Below, one piece after another: positions 34,727 through 43,484 of a DNA stretch of 64,000 bases; position 1 is the stretch's first letter; every line of letters starts with the position of its first letter. The stretch lies in the NCBI GenBank assembly GCA_019638795.1, contig JAHBTB010000003.1:174295-238294 (forward strand). The letters run 5' to 3'. The notes below the pieces were generated by a model. That model ran no database searches. It saw only the letters and a program-made list of their open reading frames with translations, and was not told the origin of the DNA. The position numbers were made by a program, and so were the translations under genes. This DNA is from Fimbriimonadaceae bacterium. GTDB taxonomy: Bacteria > Armatimonadota > Fimbriimonadia > Fimbriimonadales > Fimbriimonadaceae.

Positions 34727-35982
34727 TTGGCCACCTCCTTGCCGATCGGCCTGAACTTACCGACCGCCAGCGTGTAGCCACTGCCTCCGGGGAGGGCGTG
34801 CTCTTCGATCCACTCCATGTCGGGGTACGTCTCGCCTGTCAACGTCGCGTAGCCTGCGGCGGCGAGGGACTGGGCGAAGACGGCGGCGGCACCGGCAGTC
34901 GAACTGTCCACGACCAACTCGACATGGGCGGCCTTGATGCCGGGGCCACGGGAGACCACGTCGGTGGTGCGGGCGTCGTCTGTAGCGATGACCCCGACCT
35001 TTTGCGCGGGCAACAAGACGTCGAGGCATTTCTGCATCACGGCGAAGTCACCTTGGGTGGACTGCCGCAAGTCCAGGGTCACAGGCCTGGACCAGTCCAA
35101 CTTCGCCAGGGCCTGGGCGGCACCCTCGACAAAGCGGAGCTTGGTCGGCCCCTGCGGGGTCGCTTCTACGGCGGGGATGGTGTAACGCTTCTTGTCGATT
35201 TTGACCTTGACTTCTTTCCCCTCCCGGTCCAGGGTCAAGTCCACGCTGCCCGTGTCGCCCAGGGTCAGCTGGTCGCGCACTTTGACCGGCGGGATGTTGG
35301 CCTTGATCCGGGCCTCGATCACCTTGCGCATCGCCTCAAGGACTTCGGGCTTCTCCTTCTTTTCGTTGACCAGCTTTTGCGTCTCGCGGATCTGCTTGAT
35401 GTCTTGGGCGGTCACGACGAACTTGTCGCCGACACCGCGGACCTCGTCGCCGACCTTGACGCCGGCCGCCTCGGCCGGGCCACCGGGCAACACCGCCGCG
35501 ACCATGACTTTGGGAAGCAACAAGAGGGTGTCGTAGCCCTTGGCCCCGCTCTGCGCCTTTTGGATCGTCTCTTGGTCGAACACGTAGCGGATCTCGATTC
35601 CCACGCCCTCGACTTCTCCCTGCCGGACATGGTGGTACTGGGTGTATGCCGCCGGGGTCATGAACATCGAGTCCGGGTCAAGCAGGCTGTTCACCATGCC
35701 CTTCACCGCCCCGACCGCCATCTTGTCGTCCACGTCGAACGGGTCGACGTATTCGCGGTGAAGCAGGTCGGTCACCAGGTAGAAATACTCGCCTTCGGTC
35801 AGCGGCTCCTGGTTGGTCAGGCTGGCGCGGAGCCCAGGTCTGCTGATGACGCGCGACAGAGAGTCGGACGCGACGCTGCGCCCCATGTCGACGCGAGTCC
35901 GGGCGTTATGGCCCAAGGCGACGCTCCCGACCACGGCCAGGACCCCGCAGGCCGACATCAGGATCCGAAAAGTCTTGTTCAT
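34723..35982 (-). CDS. catalytically dead S41-like protein with PDZ domain
   Basis: The 419-aa exported protein (signal MNKTFRILMSACGVLAVVGS) has the N-terminal helical region, PDZ (~120-200 with a helical insert around 200-230) and C-terminal fold of Ctp proteases. At the place of the Ser nucleophile it has Gly364 (in VVDSSTAGAAAVFA), and Asp388 (in GETYPDMEW) replaces the general-base Lys. It should be inactive as a protease. Its stop overlaps the start of the intact S41 protease, so the pair is probably made together, perhaps as a regulatory or adaptor partner. Confidence 0.75.
   Translation of the reverse strand: MNKTFRILMSACGVLAVVGSVALGHNARTRVDMGRSVASDSLSRVISRPGLRASLTNQEPLTEGEYFYLVTDLLHREYVDPFDVDDKMAVGAVKGMVNSLLDPDSMFMTPAAYTQYHHVRQGEVEGVGIEIRYVFDQETIQKAQSGAKGYDTLLLLPKVMVAAVLPGGPAEAAGVKVGDEVRGVGDKFVVTAQDIKQIRETQKLVNEKKEKPEVLEAMRKVIEARIKANIPPVKVRDQLTLGDTGSVDLTLDREGKEVKVKIDKKRYTIPAVEATPQGPTKLRFVEGAAQALAKLDWSRPVTLDLRQSTQGDFAVMQKCLDVLLPAQKVGVIATDDARTTDVVSRGPGIKAAHVELVVDSSTAGAAAVFAQSLAAAGYATLTGETYPDMEWIEEHALPGGSGYTLAVGKFRPIGKEVAK
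34732..34740 (-). promoter_or_regulatory. perfect ribosome binding site deciding the GTG start
   Basis: AAGGAGGTG on the minus strand, five bases before the GTG at 34726. It lies inside the coding end of the dead paralogue and explains a GTG start fully overlapped by the upstream gene. Confidence 0.75.
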
Positions 35983-36006
35983 ATGGCGATGCTTCCGACT
36001 AGTGTA

Positions 36007-36450
36007 TCAACAAACACGCTCGGCGTCCAGTTTCCCGACCCTCTTCACATGTCGGTCTCCCGGGTCTTCCGGGCTTTCTAGGAATCTTGCCGTGATTTGC
36101 TTGGCCTCGTCCGGCGACAGGATCCTCGAGCCCAGGCAGAGCACGTTCGCATGGTTGTGCCCCCGGGCCAACTCGGCCATCGTCGTGCTGGTGCACTCGG
36201 CGGCGCGGACCCCGGGATAGCGGTTGGCCCGGATGCTCACGCCGATACCCGTGCCGCAGACCAGCACGCCGAGGTCGGCCTGCCCACCCAGGATATGACA
36301 GGCGACGAGGTCAGAGGCGTCCGGATAGTCGTACCGCTCGGTGCTCGTCGCGCCCAGTTGCACGACTTCGTGGCCAAGGCCGCGCAACCAATCGGCGAGC
36401 GACGAGGCGAGGTCGAAGCCTGCGTGGTCGGCACCGACAGCTAGTTTCAT
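36007..36450 (-). CDS. rpiB: ribose-5-phosphate isomerase B
   Basis: The 147-aa enzyme from the ATG at 36450 has MKLAVGADHAGFDL (phosphate and active-site start), the catalytic Cys in VLVCGTGIGVSIRANR and the GHNHANVLCLGSR block with the general-base His and neighbouring residues. It interconverts ribose-5-phosphate and ribulose-5-phosphate. It lies 22 bp after the HEAT-repeat gene and 24 bp before the dead S41 gene. Confidence 0.93.
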   Translation of the reverse strand: MKLAVGADHAGFDLASSLADWLRGLGHEVVQLGATSTERYDYPDASDLVACHILGGQADLGVLVCGTGIGVSIRANRYPGVRAAECTSTTMAELARGHNHANVLCLGSRILSPDEAKQITARFLESPEDPGDRHVKRVGKLDAERVC

Positions 36451-36472
36451 GTCACTTGTTCCTACGCGGAAA

Positions 36473-38968
36473 TCAGCCGCCGACACCACGGGCCGCGTGG
36501 GCGACCGCGTAGTCCGGGCTTGCCTTGAGCTTGGCCAAGACGTCGGCCGGAAGGCTGAGCTTCCCTGCCGCCGCCGCGTGGGCCAGGGCGAGTTGGACCA
36601 GGGGGTCGGGGTCTGCCATCAGGTTTTGAACCTCCGGGATAGTGATCGCCTTCTCTTGGGTCTTCAGCGCCTCGACCGCCGCAGAGCGGATCTCCGGCCT
36701 CGGGTCCACGACCGCTTGCAGGAGGGCGGGACGGTACTCAGGCTTGGGCGACCCGGCCATCGCGTCCAGGACGGCCAGGGCGACGGCCAACGACTCGTTC
36801 CGGACCGAAGCGAAGGCTTCGCGGCGGACCGCTTCGACCTTTGAGTCGATCAGTTTGATGAAGCTCTTCGTGCGGACTTCCTCGCTGGGGTCGTTCACCG
36901 CCCCGTAGAGCAGCCGCTTGGCGCTCAGTTCGTCGTCGGCGTCCGCGGCCTCGACGACGGCGGCTCTGACGCGTGGGTCCTCGTCTTGGAGCATGGTGAT
37001 GATCTGGACCGCCTTGTTGGGCATGTCGATCTTCACCATCGCGCGCAAACCGGCGAGACGACCCATCCACGAGCGTGAGACGACCAACGACTGGATGTCT
37101 TTGAGCGTCAGCTTGGTGACGTCGTCGCCAATAGCTTCCATGGCGAGGCGCCGGTTGATCTCAAACGGGCCAAAGTCGAGGACGGTCTTGAGCCCGGTGA
37201 ACGCCTCGTCGGTACCTTGCGCTTTGAGGGCACGGCAGGAGGCATAGACCACCGCGGCGTCGGCACCCTCCGCCTGCGCGATCAAGGTCGTGACCAAGGT
37301 GGGCACCTTGACTTGGGCGCAGAACCAGGCTGCTTGCGCGGCCAAGACGACATCGGGCCCGTTCAAGTCGGCGGTCAGCCGCTTCAGGTCGTCGGCCCCC
37401 AGGTCCGTTTTGCCCCTCAAGTCGGCATAAGGGTCGGTCACGGGCTTGGGCCTCACTGCTTTGGCCGGGTCGCTGACGATCTTCAGGTCGGCAATTTCAA
37501 CGCTGGTCTCGGCTTGGTCCAGACGCTGGGCGTCGGCGAGGAGGAAACTGACTTGAGAGGCGACGGAGCCGGACTTGGTGACAGGTAGCGAAACCGTCTC
37601 CCACGAACCGTCGAACGCCATCTGGGCGACGACCACGCCCCGGCCCAACCCGGACCGGGCGTCGGCCAAAGTCCATGACTCTTGACCCAAGGTGACCGTC
37701 CAAGGCTCCCTAGACCTTGACCTGAACCGGAAGGTCAAGCTAGAGCCCGGCTCCAAGGACGCGCCCTGGCCCTCGACCGGTAGGGTGGCCATGGCTCGGT
37801 TGTAGGCCGCCTTCGGCAGGTCGATGCGGTACCGCTTCCCCTCGGCGTCGTCAAGGCTTTCAACCTTCAGTTCACCCGCACCTGCCGGTGTGCCGGCAGA
37901 GCCTGCCGGCGCCGACACTTGGCCGGGGTCAGGCAACCCAAGTTGGGCGGCCAGGCCCTTCGGTTTGGCCGGGTCGTACAAGAAGACGGTCTGGCCCTTG
38001 GTGGTGACAGGCTTGGCCGATTGCCCGGTTTGGCCCTGCACCCAAGCCACCAGACTGGGTGCGACCGCCAAGGCAGGCTGGCCGTCGAACGTCGTCTCCG
38101 TGACCCCGCCGCTAGCGGTGGCGAGGTACGGGGCCGTCTCGGGCTGCTCGACCGCGCCGCGAAGGATTCCCTGCACACGACCGTCCGGCGTGCCACCCAG
38201 GCTCACGAGCAGGGCGGCGCCAAAGGGAAGGTACCGGCCTCCTGTCGTCGCCCGGTACGGGACGACCCCGCAGGGGCGCGAACCATGGACGAGGGTGCCG
38301 ACCTCGCCAAGTCCGGGGTGGATGACGATCGAGCAGGCGTAAGGCCCCCAATAGCTCCCGTCGTCAGTGGCGAACGGGCTACGGTTCATCACCGGCCCCA
38401 AACCGGTGCTGTTGGTCAGGTCGTCGAGGTCGGTGATCTTGCCACCACGTTCGACCTGGATTGTCGTCGAGGGGTCTGTCGTGACGGAGTATTCGACCTG
38501 GACCGTCCCGTTACCCGCGACCTCAAGCAGCGCCTTCAGCTGGGCCAGCCCGCCGTCGATCTCGGCGAGCTCGCGGGAGGTGAACCCGACCCGCTCCGCG
38601 CGGACCTGGGCGCCTTCGTACAGGCAAAGCGCCGACGTGGCGAGGACCACTTTGATGTGAAGCTTGCGCGCGGCGGCGAGGTTGAGGGTAGGCCAGGCCG
38701 ACAGTTCCGACCAGCCTCCTGCGACGCGGTAAGGCTCGCTGAGGCTGCTTGGCGACAGCCACGCCGTCTTGCGCCCGTCGGGTAGGGCCACCGTCTTGCT
38801 CGACTCATAGATGCCGGCGGTCGTCGGCGCGACGAGGGGGACCTGGTGCCCTCCGACGTCGACTTGTCCGAGGACGTTCCCCGCCGTCTGGGCCGAGGCG
38901 GACACCACGGCCGACAACGCGAGCCAAGCGCAAGCAAACTTCACGGTAATCCTACAGACGGCGGACAT
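36473..38968 (-). CDS. large secreted protein with C-terminal HEAT-like repeats
   Basis: The 831-aa protein starts with the ATG at 38968, which overlaps the mtnP stop (TGATG). The signal peptide is ITVKFACAWLALSAVVSASA. The first ~440 residues are beta-rich without a known domain, followed by a carbohydrate-binding-like beta-sandwich (~360-500). The last ~300 residues are helical HEAT-type repeats (DEDPRVRAAVVEAADADDE, DPSEEVRTKSFIKLIDSKVE, DPRPEIRSAAVEALKTQEK). Likely a periplasmic scaffold. Function unknown. Confidence 0.65.
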   Translation of the reverse strand: MSAVCRITVKFACAWLALSAVVSASAQTAGNVLGQVDVGGHQVPLVAPTTAGIYESSKTVALPDGRKTAWLSPSSLSEPYRVAGGWSELSAWPTLNLAAARKLHIKVVLATSALCLYEGAQVRAERVGFTSRELAEIDGGLAQLKALLEVAGNGTVQVEYSVTTDPSTTIQVERGGKITDLDDLTNSTGLGPVMNRSPFATDDGSYWGPYACSIVIHPGLGEVGTLVHGSRPCGVVPYRATTGGRYLPFGAALLVSLGGTPDGRVQGILRGAVEQPETAPYLATASGGVTETTFDGQPALAVAPSLVAWVQGQTGQSAKPVTTKGQTVFLYDPAKPKGLAAQLGLPDPGQVSAPAGSAGTPAGAGELKVESLDDAEGKRYRIDLPKAAYNRAMATLPVEGQGASLEPGSSLTFRFRSRSREPWTVTLGQESWTLADARSGLGRGVVVAQMAFDGSWETVSLPVTKSGSVASQVSFLLADAQRLDQAETSVEIADLKIVSDPAKAVRPKPVTDPYADLRGKTDLGADDLKRLTADLNGPDVVLAAQAAWFCAQVKVPTLVTTLIAQAEGADAAVVYASCRALKAQGTDEAFTGLKTVLDFGPFEINRRLAMEAIGDDVTKLTLKDIQSLVVSRSWMGRLAGLRAMVKIDMPNKAVQIITMLQDEDPRVRAAVVEAADADDELSAKRLLYGAVNDPSEEVRTKSFIKLIDSKVEAVRREAFASVRNESLAVALAVLDAMAGSPKPEYRPALLQAVVDPRPEIRSAAVEALKTQEKAITIPEVQNLMADPDPLVQLALAHAAAAGKLSLPADVLAKLKASPDYAVAHAARGVGG

Positions 38969-39804
38969 CACTCAAAAACACGGACGTCCAGGTCGGAGGC
39001 CGCGTGACCGTCGCCGCGCGTGTACCGAAGGGCCTCTCGGGCCCCGAGCGCGTCAAGGTCGGCAGGCATCCGCTTGATCAAGTCGAGGACGACGCCGCGG
39101 ATCTTCTCGCTGTTGCTCTTGAAGACCTCAAGCACGTCATGGGCGGTCACTGCCGACGTGTCGGCGACGACACCGCTGTCGAAGTCGGTCACCAGGGAGA
39201 TGTTGACCACGCTCATCCCCAACTCCCGGCACAGGTACGCCTCCGGATACTGGGTCATGTTGATGATCTGCCAGCCGTTGTTGGTGAACCAGGTGCTCTC
39301 CGCCTTGGTGCTGAACCGGGGGCCCTGGATGACGACGACGGTGCCGCCGTCGTGGGCGACGATCCCGTGCTCTGTGATGACCTCGACGGCCAGCTTGCGA
39401 AGGACGGGGTCGTAGGTCTCGGCCGGGGAGACATGGGTGACGATGGGTCCGTCGAAGAACGTGTCGTCGCGGCCCTTGGTGCGGTCGACGAATTGGTCGG
39501 CGACGAGAAAACTTCCCGGCTCAATGTGCCTCTGGAGCGACCCCACCGCGCAAGGGGAGATGACGGCCTTGACCCCCAGCTTGTGGAACGCCCAGACATT
39601 GGCACGGTACGGCACCCGGTGGGGCGGCAGGGTGTGGTCTCGGCCGTGCCGGGGGAGGAAGGCGACCTTGCGCCCGCCGACTTCGGCGAGCATGATCCGG
39701 TCGCTCGGGGGCCCGTACGGGGTGTCGACCTTGATCTCCTGCACGTTTTCGAGGAGGCTGTAGAAGCCGGAACCCCCGAAGACGCCGATCTCGGCGGCGC
39801 TCAC
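38968..39804 (-). CDS. mtnP: S-methyl-5'-thioadenosine phosphorylase
   Basis: The 278-aa enzyme has the family N-terminus IGVFGGSGFYSLL, the block FLPRHGRDHTLPPHRVPYRA, and GPRFSTKAESTWF with INMTQYPEAYLCRELGM. It cleaves methylthioadenosine to adenine and methylthioribose-1-phosphate. The GTG start overlaps the stop of the binding-lipoprotein gene as GTGA. The residues around NMTQYPEA favour MTA phosphorylase over purine nucleoside phosphorylase. Confidence 0.92.
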   Translation of the reverse strand: MSAAEIGVFGGSGFYSLLENVQEIKVDTPYGPPSDRIMLAEVGGRKVAFLPRHGRDHTLPPHRVPYRANVWAFHKLGVKAVISPCAVGSLQRHIEPGSFLVADQFVDRTKGRDDTFFDGPIVTHVSPAETYDPVLRKLAVEVITEHGIVAHDGGTVVVIQGPRFSTKAESTWFTNNGWQIINMTQYPEAYLCRELGMSVVNISLVTDFDSGVVADTSAVTAHDVLEVFKSNSEKIRGVVLDLIKRMPADLDALGAREALRYTRGDGHAASDLDVRVFE

Positions 39805-40673
39805 TTCGACTCACCCGCCTTTTGGATCTCCGCGCCCATGGCGGCGATCAGCTTGTCCACCCGCGACCCCGCCCGTAGCAAGATGTCGGCCTTGACCGGG
39901 AGGACTTCCCGGTTCTTCACGGCCCGCAGGTTGGCCAACCTTGGGTCCTTACTGATTGTGGCGTAACTGTCGTCAGGGCAAAAAATGATGTCGGGGTCGG
40001 CGGCGATGACCTCCTCGATGTTGACGGGCATAAACCGGTCGCCCTTGGGGCCGATGAGATTGCCGCCCGAATTGCGTACGAAATCGGCCAGGATGGACTC
40101 CGTGCCGGTGGCGGTCAGGTCACCACCACCACCGCCCATCAGCACCATGACCTTGATGTCCTTCCCTGCCACCGGGCCCTTGGCGTTGGCCACGGCGGCA
40201 TAAACCTTGTCCATGTACTCGCTGGCGTTGGTCTCGCCCCCGACCATGACGCCGAGTTGGCGTAAGTAGGCCTCGTACTCGTCCAGGTTGTGGACGCTGA
40301 ACGGCAGCATTTCGGCCCCCAACTCCTTGATCTTCGCCACTTCGGCGTCGGAATAGAGCGACGTGTCGTACAGGATGAGGTCAGGCTTGATCCCGGCGAG
40401 CATCTCGTAGTCGATCTTGGTCTGATGCACGACGACCGGCACTTTGGCGGCCTGGTTCGGGAACGTGTCGGCGTCCGTGCGGCCCACCACCGGCGCCCCG
40501 TAGTTGGTGATGAAGACCAACTCCGTCGTGTTGGGGCTCAGGCTGACCACCCGCTTTTTAATCTCGGCCGCAGTACGTGGCGTGCCGCCGAACGGGGCGT
40601 CATGCTTGCAGCCCCCGAGGGCCACGGCCGTCAGCACGGCCAGGGCGGGCACGATGAAACGCATAGAGGTCAT
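39801..40673 (-). CDS. TroA/BtuF-like periplasmic binding lipoprotein
   Basis: From the ATG at 40673 the protein is 290 aa with a lipoprotein signal ending in the lipobox ALGGC. It matches helical-backbone metal-receptor proteins: RVVSLSPNTTELVF, VVGRTDADTFPNQA, GIKPDLILYDTS, EEVIAADPDIIFCPDD. Such proteins bind cobalamin or iron chelates for ABC importers. No permease or ATPase is adjacent; instead it is coupled to mtnP. The open frame upstream to 40982 overlaps the S2P protease gene and is not used. Confidence 0.85.
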   Translation of the reverse strand: MTSMRFIVPALAVLTAVALGGCKHDAPFGGTPRTAAEIKKRVVSLSPNTTELVFITNYGAPVVGRTDADTFPNQAAKVPVVVHQTKIDYEMLAGIKPDLILYDTSLYSDAEVAKIKELGAEMLPFSVHNLDEYEAYLRQLGVMVGGETNASEYMDKVYAAVANAKGPVAGKDIKVMVLMGGGGGDLTATGTESILADFVRNSGGNLIGPKGDRFMPVNIEEVIAADPDIIFCPDDSYATISKDPRLANLRAVKNREVLPVKADILLRAGSRVDKLIAAMGAEIQKAGESK

Positions 40674-40711
40674 TTTGCCCGGTCCCACCGTGCCGCCGAC
40701 AGGACGCAGAG

Positions 40712-42370
40712 CTACTTCTTGGGAGCGGCCACCGGTGGCGTGGACGGGCCGCCGACGATCCGCCCCATATCGACCGAAAGGACGGTCAGGGCCAAGAGAA
40801 AGATCAGCAGCGTCCCCACGTTGGTCACCAGACTCTGGAGGGCGGGGCTGATGCGTTTGCCCCCCCGGAACATCTCGATGAACGCGACCGCCATTTGACC
40901 GCCGTCCAAGGGCACGATGGGCAAGAGGTTCATCATGCCGAGCGAAATGCTCAAGAGGCCCGCCAGCTTCACGACCGGCCAAAAGCCGCTCTGTGCGGCC
41001 GACGTGGTGACTGCCGCGACGGTGCCGATGCCGCCGACATTGTCCTTGAACTCATTGACAGTGCGGAGCTTGAGCATCCCCACCACCGCCTCGACCGGGG
41101 CCGCCGCCGCGGTGACGAGCGCTTCCCCAGCATGGACAGGGACGTAAGTCGGACGGAACACGACACCGATGCGTGCCACGTGCCGATGGTCGACGATCTT
41201 GCCCTCGCTGTCGGGGATGTCCTCGGCCTGGGGCGACACCATGGGGACCACGGTGATATCGAGCGACCGAGAGCCGCGTTCGACGGTGACCCTCACCGGC
41301 TGCCCGACGAGTTTGCCGCCTTGCTCCTCATAAGAGTATCGGATCGCCTCCATCGCCTGTTTGGCCTCGTCCACCGGCTTCCCGTTGACGGCGACGAAGA
41401 CGTCGCCGGGCTTGATGCCGGCCTTGTCAGCCGGCGAACCATGTTGCACTGCGTCGGTGACACGGCTGGCCGGCCCGGGCTTGCCCTGCCCGACCAAGCC
41501 GACCCAGATCAAGAACACGCCCAGCAACAAGCTGAACGCCGGGCCGGCGGCAAAGACGACGAACCGCGCGAACGGCCCCTTGCTGAACTGCCCCCCGGGA
41601 ATGTCCACCTCGCTGCCGTCGTCGCGCGGATGGGCCCCGTGGATCTTGACAAACCCCCCGAGAGGCAGGATGTTCAGGGCCAGCTCAGCGCCGTTCTTGA
41701 GGGTCTTCGACCATACCGGTCGGAACCGCACCGGAACCATGCCGTCGCCAACCGACACCGCGCCATGGCCCATCGCCTCGTCCTGCGCAGGGTCGCCAGT
41801 CGGGTCTTGGGTCCGCAGGAACGTCGGCGCCCAATAGGTGGACATCACACCGCACCATGCGCCCAAGGCGGCGGCGGCCAAGACGGTCAGCAACCAACTC
41901 TTGGCCGCGTCTGGCCCCGTCGTCGGCATCGAACCACGGGAGAACATGACCACAGCGAAGCCGAGGACGCCCGCTCCGATCGCGACGCGACGGACACCGC
42001 CCCCCGGCCCCATGTGGTAGAGAAACTCAAGGCGCCGGGCGACCCAGACCGGCACGACCAACCCCACGACAGCCAGTCCGGCGACGGTCAGCGAGACATT
42101 AGACAAAAACGAGCCGACGACCGCCACGGCGAGCCCGGCGGCGCCGACGGCCCAGACCGCCCGGGCGGGGCGGAGCGGCCACGGAAGGTGGCCGGTGAGG
42201 TCGGTCTGGCGCAGTCCACCGAGGAACACGGCGAAGGCGTCGACCTTCATCCCGTACATACGGGCCGCCAAATAGTGGCCCAACTCATGGACCGCCACCA
42301 AGACGGTGAGGACGAGCACAAACGCCACGCCACCGCGCACCACGTTGACCAACTGCTCGACGGGCGTCAT
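40712..42370 (-). CDS. rseP: RseP-like site-2 metalloprotease with enlarged N-terminal membrane region
   Basis: The 552-aa membrane protease has the zinc site HELGH (28-32) and the distal ligand motif NLLPIVPLDGG, with a PDZ domain (~290-375, VQHGSPADKAGIKPGDVFVAVN). Between HELGH and the NILPLGGFVKIHG block lies an extra ~180 residues with three to four hydrophobic segments, making it longer than E. coli RseP (450 aa). It follows dxr by 7 bp, a conserved pairing. It should cut anti-sigma or signal-peptide remnants within the membrane. Confidence 0.88.
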   Translation of the reverse strand: MTPVEQLVNVVRGGVAFVLVLTVLVAVHELGHYLAARMYGMKVDAFAVFLGGLRQTDLTGHLPWPLRPARAVWAVGAAGLAVAVVGSFLSNVSLTVAGLAVVGLVVPVWVARRLEFLYHMGPGGGVRRVAIGAGVLGFAVVMFSRGSMPTTGPDAAKSWLLTVLAAAALGAWCGVMSTYWAPTFLRTQDPTGDPAQDEAMGHGAVSVGDGMVPVRFRPVWSKTLKNGAELALNILPLGGFVKIHGAHPRDDGSEVDIPGGQFSKGPFARFVVFAAGPAFSLLLGVFLIWVGLVGQGKPGPASRVTDAVQHGSPADKAGIKPGDVFVAVNGKPVDEAKQAMEAIRYSYEEQGGKLVGQPVRVTVERGSRSLDITVVPMVSPQAEDIPDSEGKIVDHRHVARIGVVFRPTYVPVHAGEALVTAAAAPVEAVVGMLKLRTVNEFKDNVGGIGTVAAVTTSAAQSGFWPVVKLAGLLSISLGMMNLLPIVPLDGGQMAVAFIEMFRGGKRISPALQSLVTNVGTLLIFLLALTVLSVDMGRIVGGPSTPPVAAPKK

Positions 42371-42377
42371 AAGTTAA

Positions 42378-43484
42378 CTATCCTAACCCCAATTCTCGGC
42401 TGACGGTTGCACGGGCCCAGGTGTCCACCCGCTCGACGGAGTCGAGGGTGACTTCCTCGGGCTCGTGCTGGTCGAGCACCGACTCGACCACGTCCGCAAT
42501 CTGGAGGAACCCACACCGCCCGTCCAGGAAGGCGGCGACCGCCGCCTCGTTCGCCGCGTTGAGCGCCGCCGGCGCCGTGCCACCGGTCTCGCCGCTCCGC
42601 CTCGCCAGGGCCAGGCATCGGAACGTCTCGACGTCCGGCTCTTCAAAGGTCAGGTTCGGCGTCTTGGTGGGGTCCCACGGCTTGAGCCCGCTGTCCAGCC
42701 GGTCGGGATAGACGAGGGCGTACTGGATCGGCAGGCGCATGTCAGGCCATCCCAACTGCCCCAAGGCGCTACCGTCGTTGAAGAAGACGAAGCTATGCAC
42801 CACGCTCTGGGGATGGACGACGACGTCGACCTGGCTGTATTCAAGATCGAAGAGCCACTTCGCCTCAATGATCTCGAGCCCCTTGTTCATCAGGGTGGCG
42901 CTGTCCACCGTGATCTTTCCGCCCATGCTCCACGTCGGATGGGCCAAGGTCTGGCCGCGGGTGACATCCTTCAGTTCCGCCCTCGTCATGCCCCGGAACG
43001 GGCCTCCGCTTGCCGTAAGCACGACCTTCTGGACATGGCTCCGGTCGCATCCTTGCAGGCATTGGAACACGGCGCTGTGCTCGCTGTCGATCGGCGTCAG
43101 GAGGGTCTTGTGACGCTTGAGGAGCGGACCGAAGAGCTCGCCGGCGGCCACGAGCACCTCCTTGCTGGCAAGGGCGACCTGCTTGCCGGACTCCACGGCG
43201 GCGAGGGTCGGCCGCAGGCCGATGACACCGGCCACGGCGACGACGACGAGGTCGGCCTCCGGCAGGGCGGCGAGGTCGGTCAGGGCGTCAAGACCGTCAC
43301 GCCCCATCAGGACGGCGTGCTCGACACCGAACTCGGCGGCCTGGGCGGCCAGGGCGTCCTCCGAGGACCGGGCGGCGAGACCCACGACCTCCAGCCGGTC
43401 AGGCAGGCGGCGGCAGACGTCCAAAGTCTGCCGCCCGATGCTGCCCGTCGAGCCCAAGATGACGACGCGCTTGCGCGGACCCAT
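42378..43484 (-). CDS. dxr: 1-deoxy-D-xylulose 5-phosphate reductoisomerase
   Basis: The 368-aa enzyme of the MEP isoprenoid pathway has the NADPH motif ILGSTGSIGRQTLDV, the metal/substrate blocks LASKEVLVAAG, PIDSEHSAVFQCLQ and LTASGGPFRGMTR, and MNKGLEIIEAKWLFD. The ATG overlaps the stop of the M28 peptidase as TGATG, and rseP follows 7 bp downstream. Length is typical. Confidence 0.95.
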   Translation of the reverse strand: MGPRKRVVILGSTGSIGRQTLDVCRRLPDRLEVVGLAARSSEDALAAQAAEFGVEHAVLMGRDGLDALTDLAALPEADLVVVAVAGVIGLRPTLAAVESGKQVALASKEVLVAAGELFGPLLKRHKTLLTPIDSEHSAVFQCLQGCDRSHVQKVVLTASGGPFRGMTRAELKDVTRGQTLAHPTWSMGGKITVDSATLMNKGLEIIEAKWLFDLEYSQVDVVVHPQSVVHSFVFFNDGSALGQLGWPDMRLPIQYALVYPDRLDSGLKPWDPTKTPNLTFEEPDVETFRCLALARRSGETGGTAPAALNAANEAAVAAFLDGRCGFLQIADVVESVLDQHEPEEVTLDSVERVDTWARATVSRELGLG

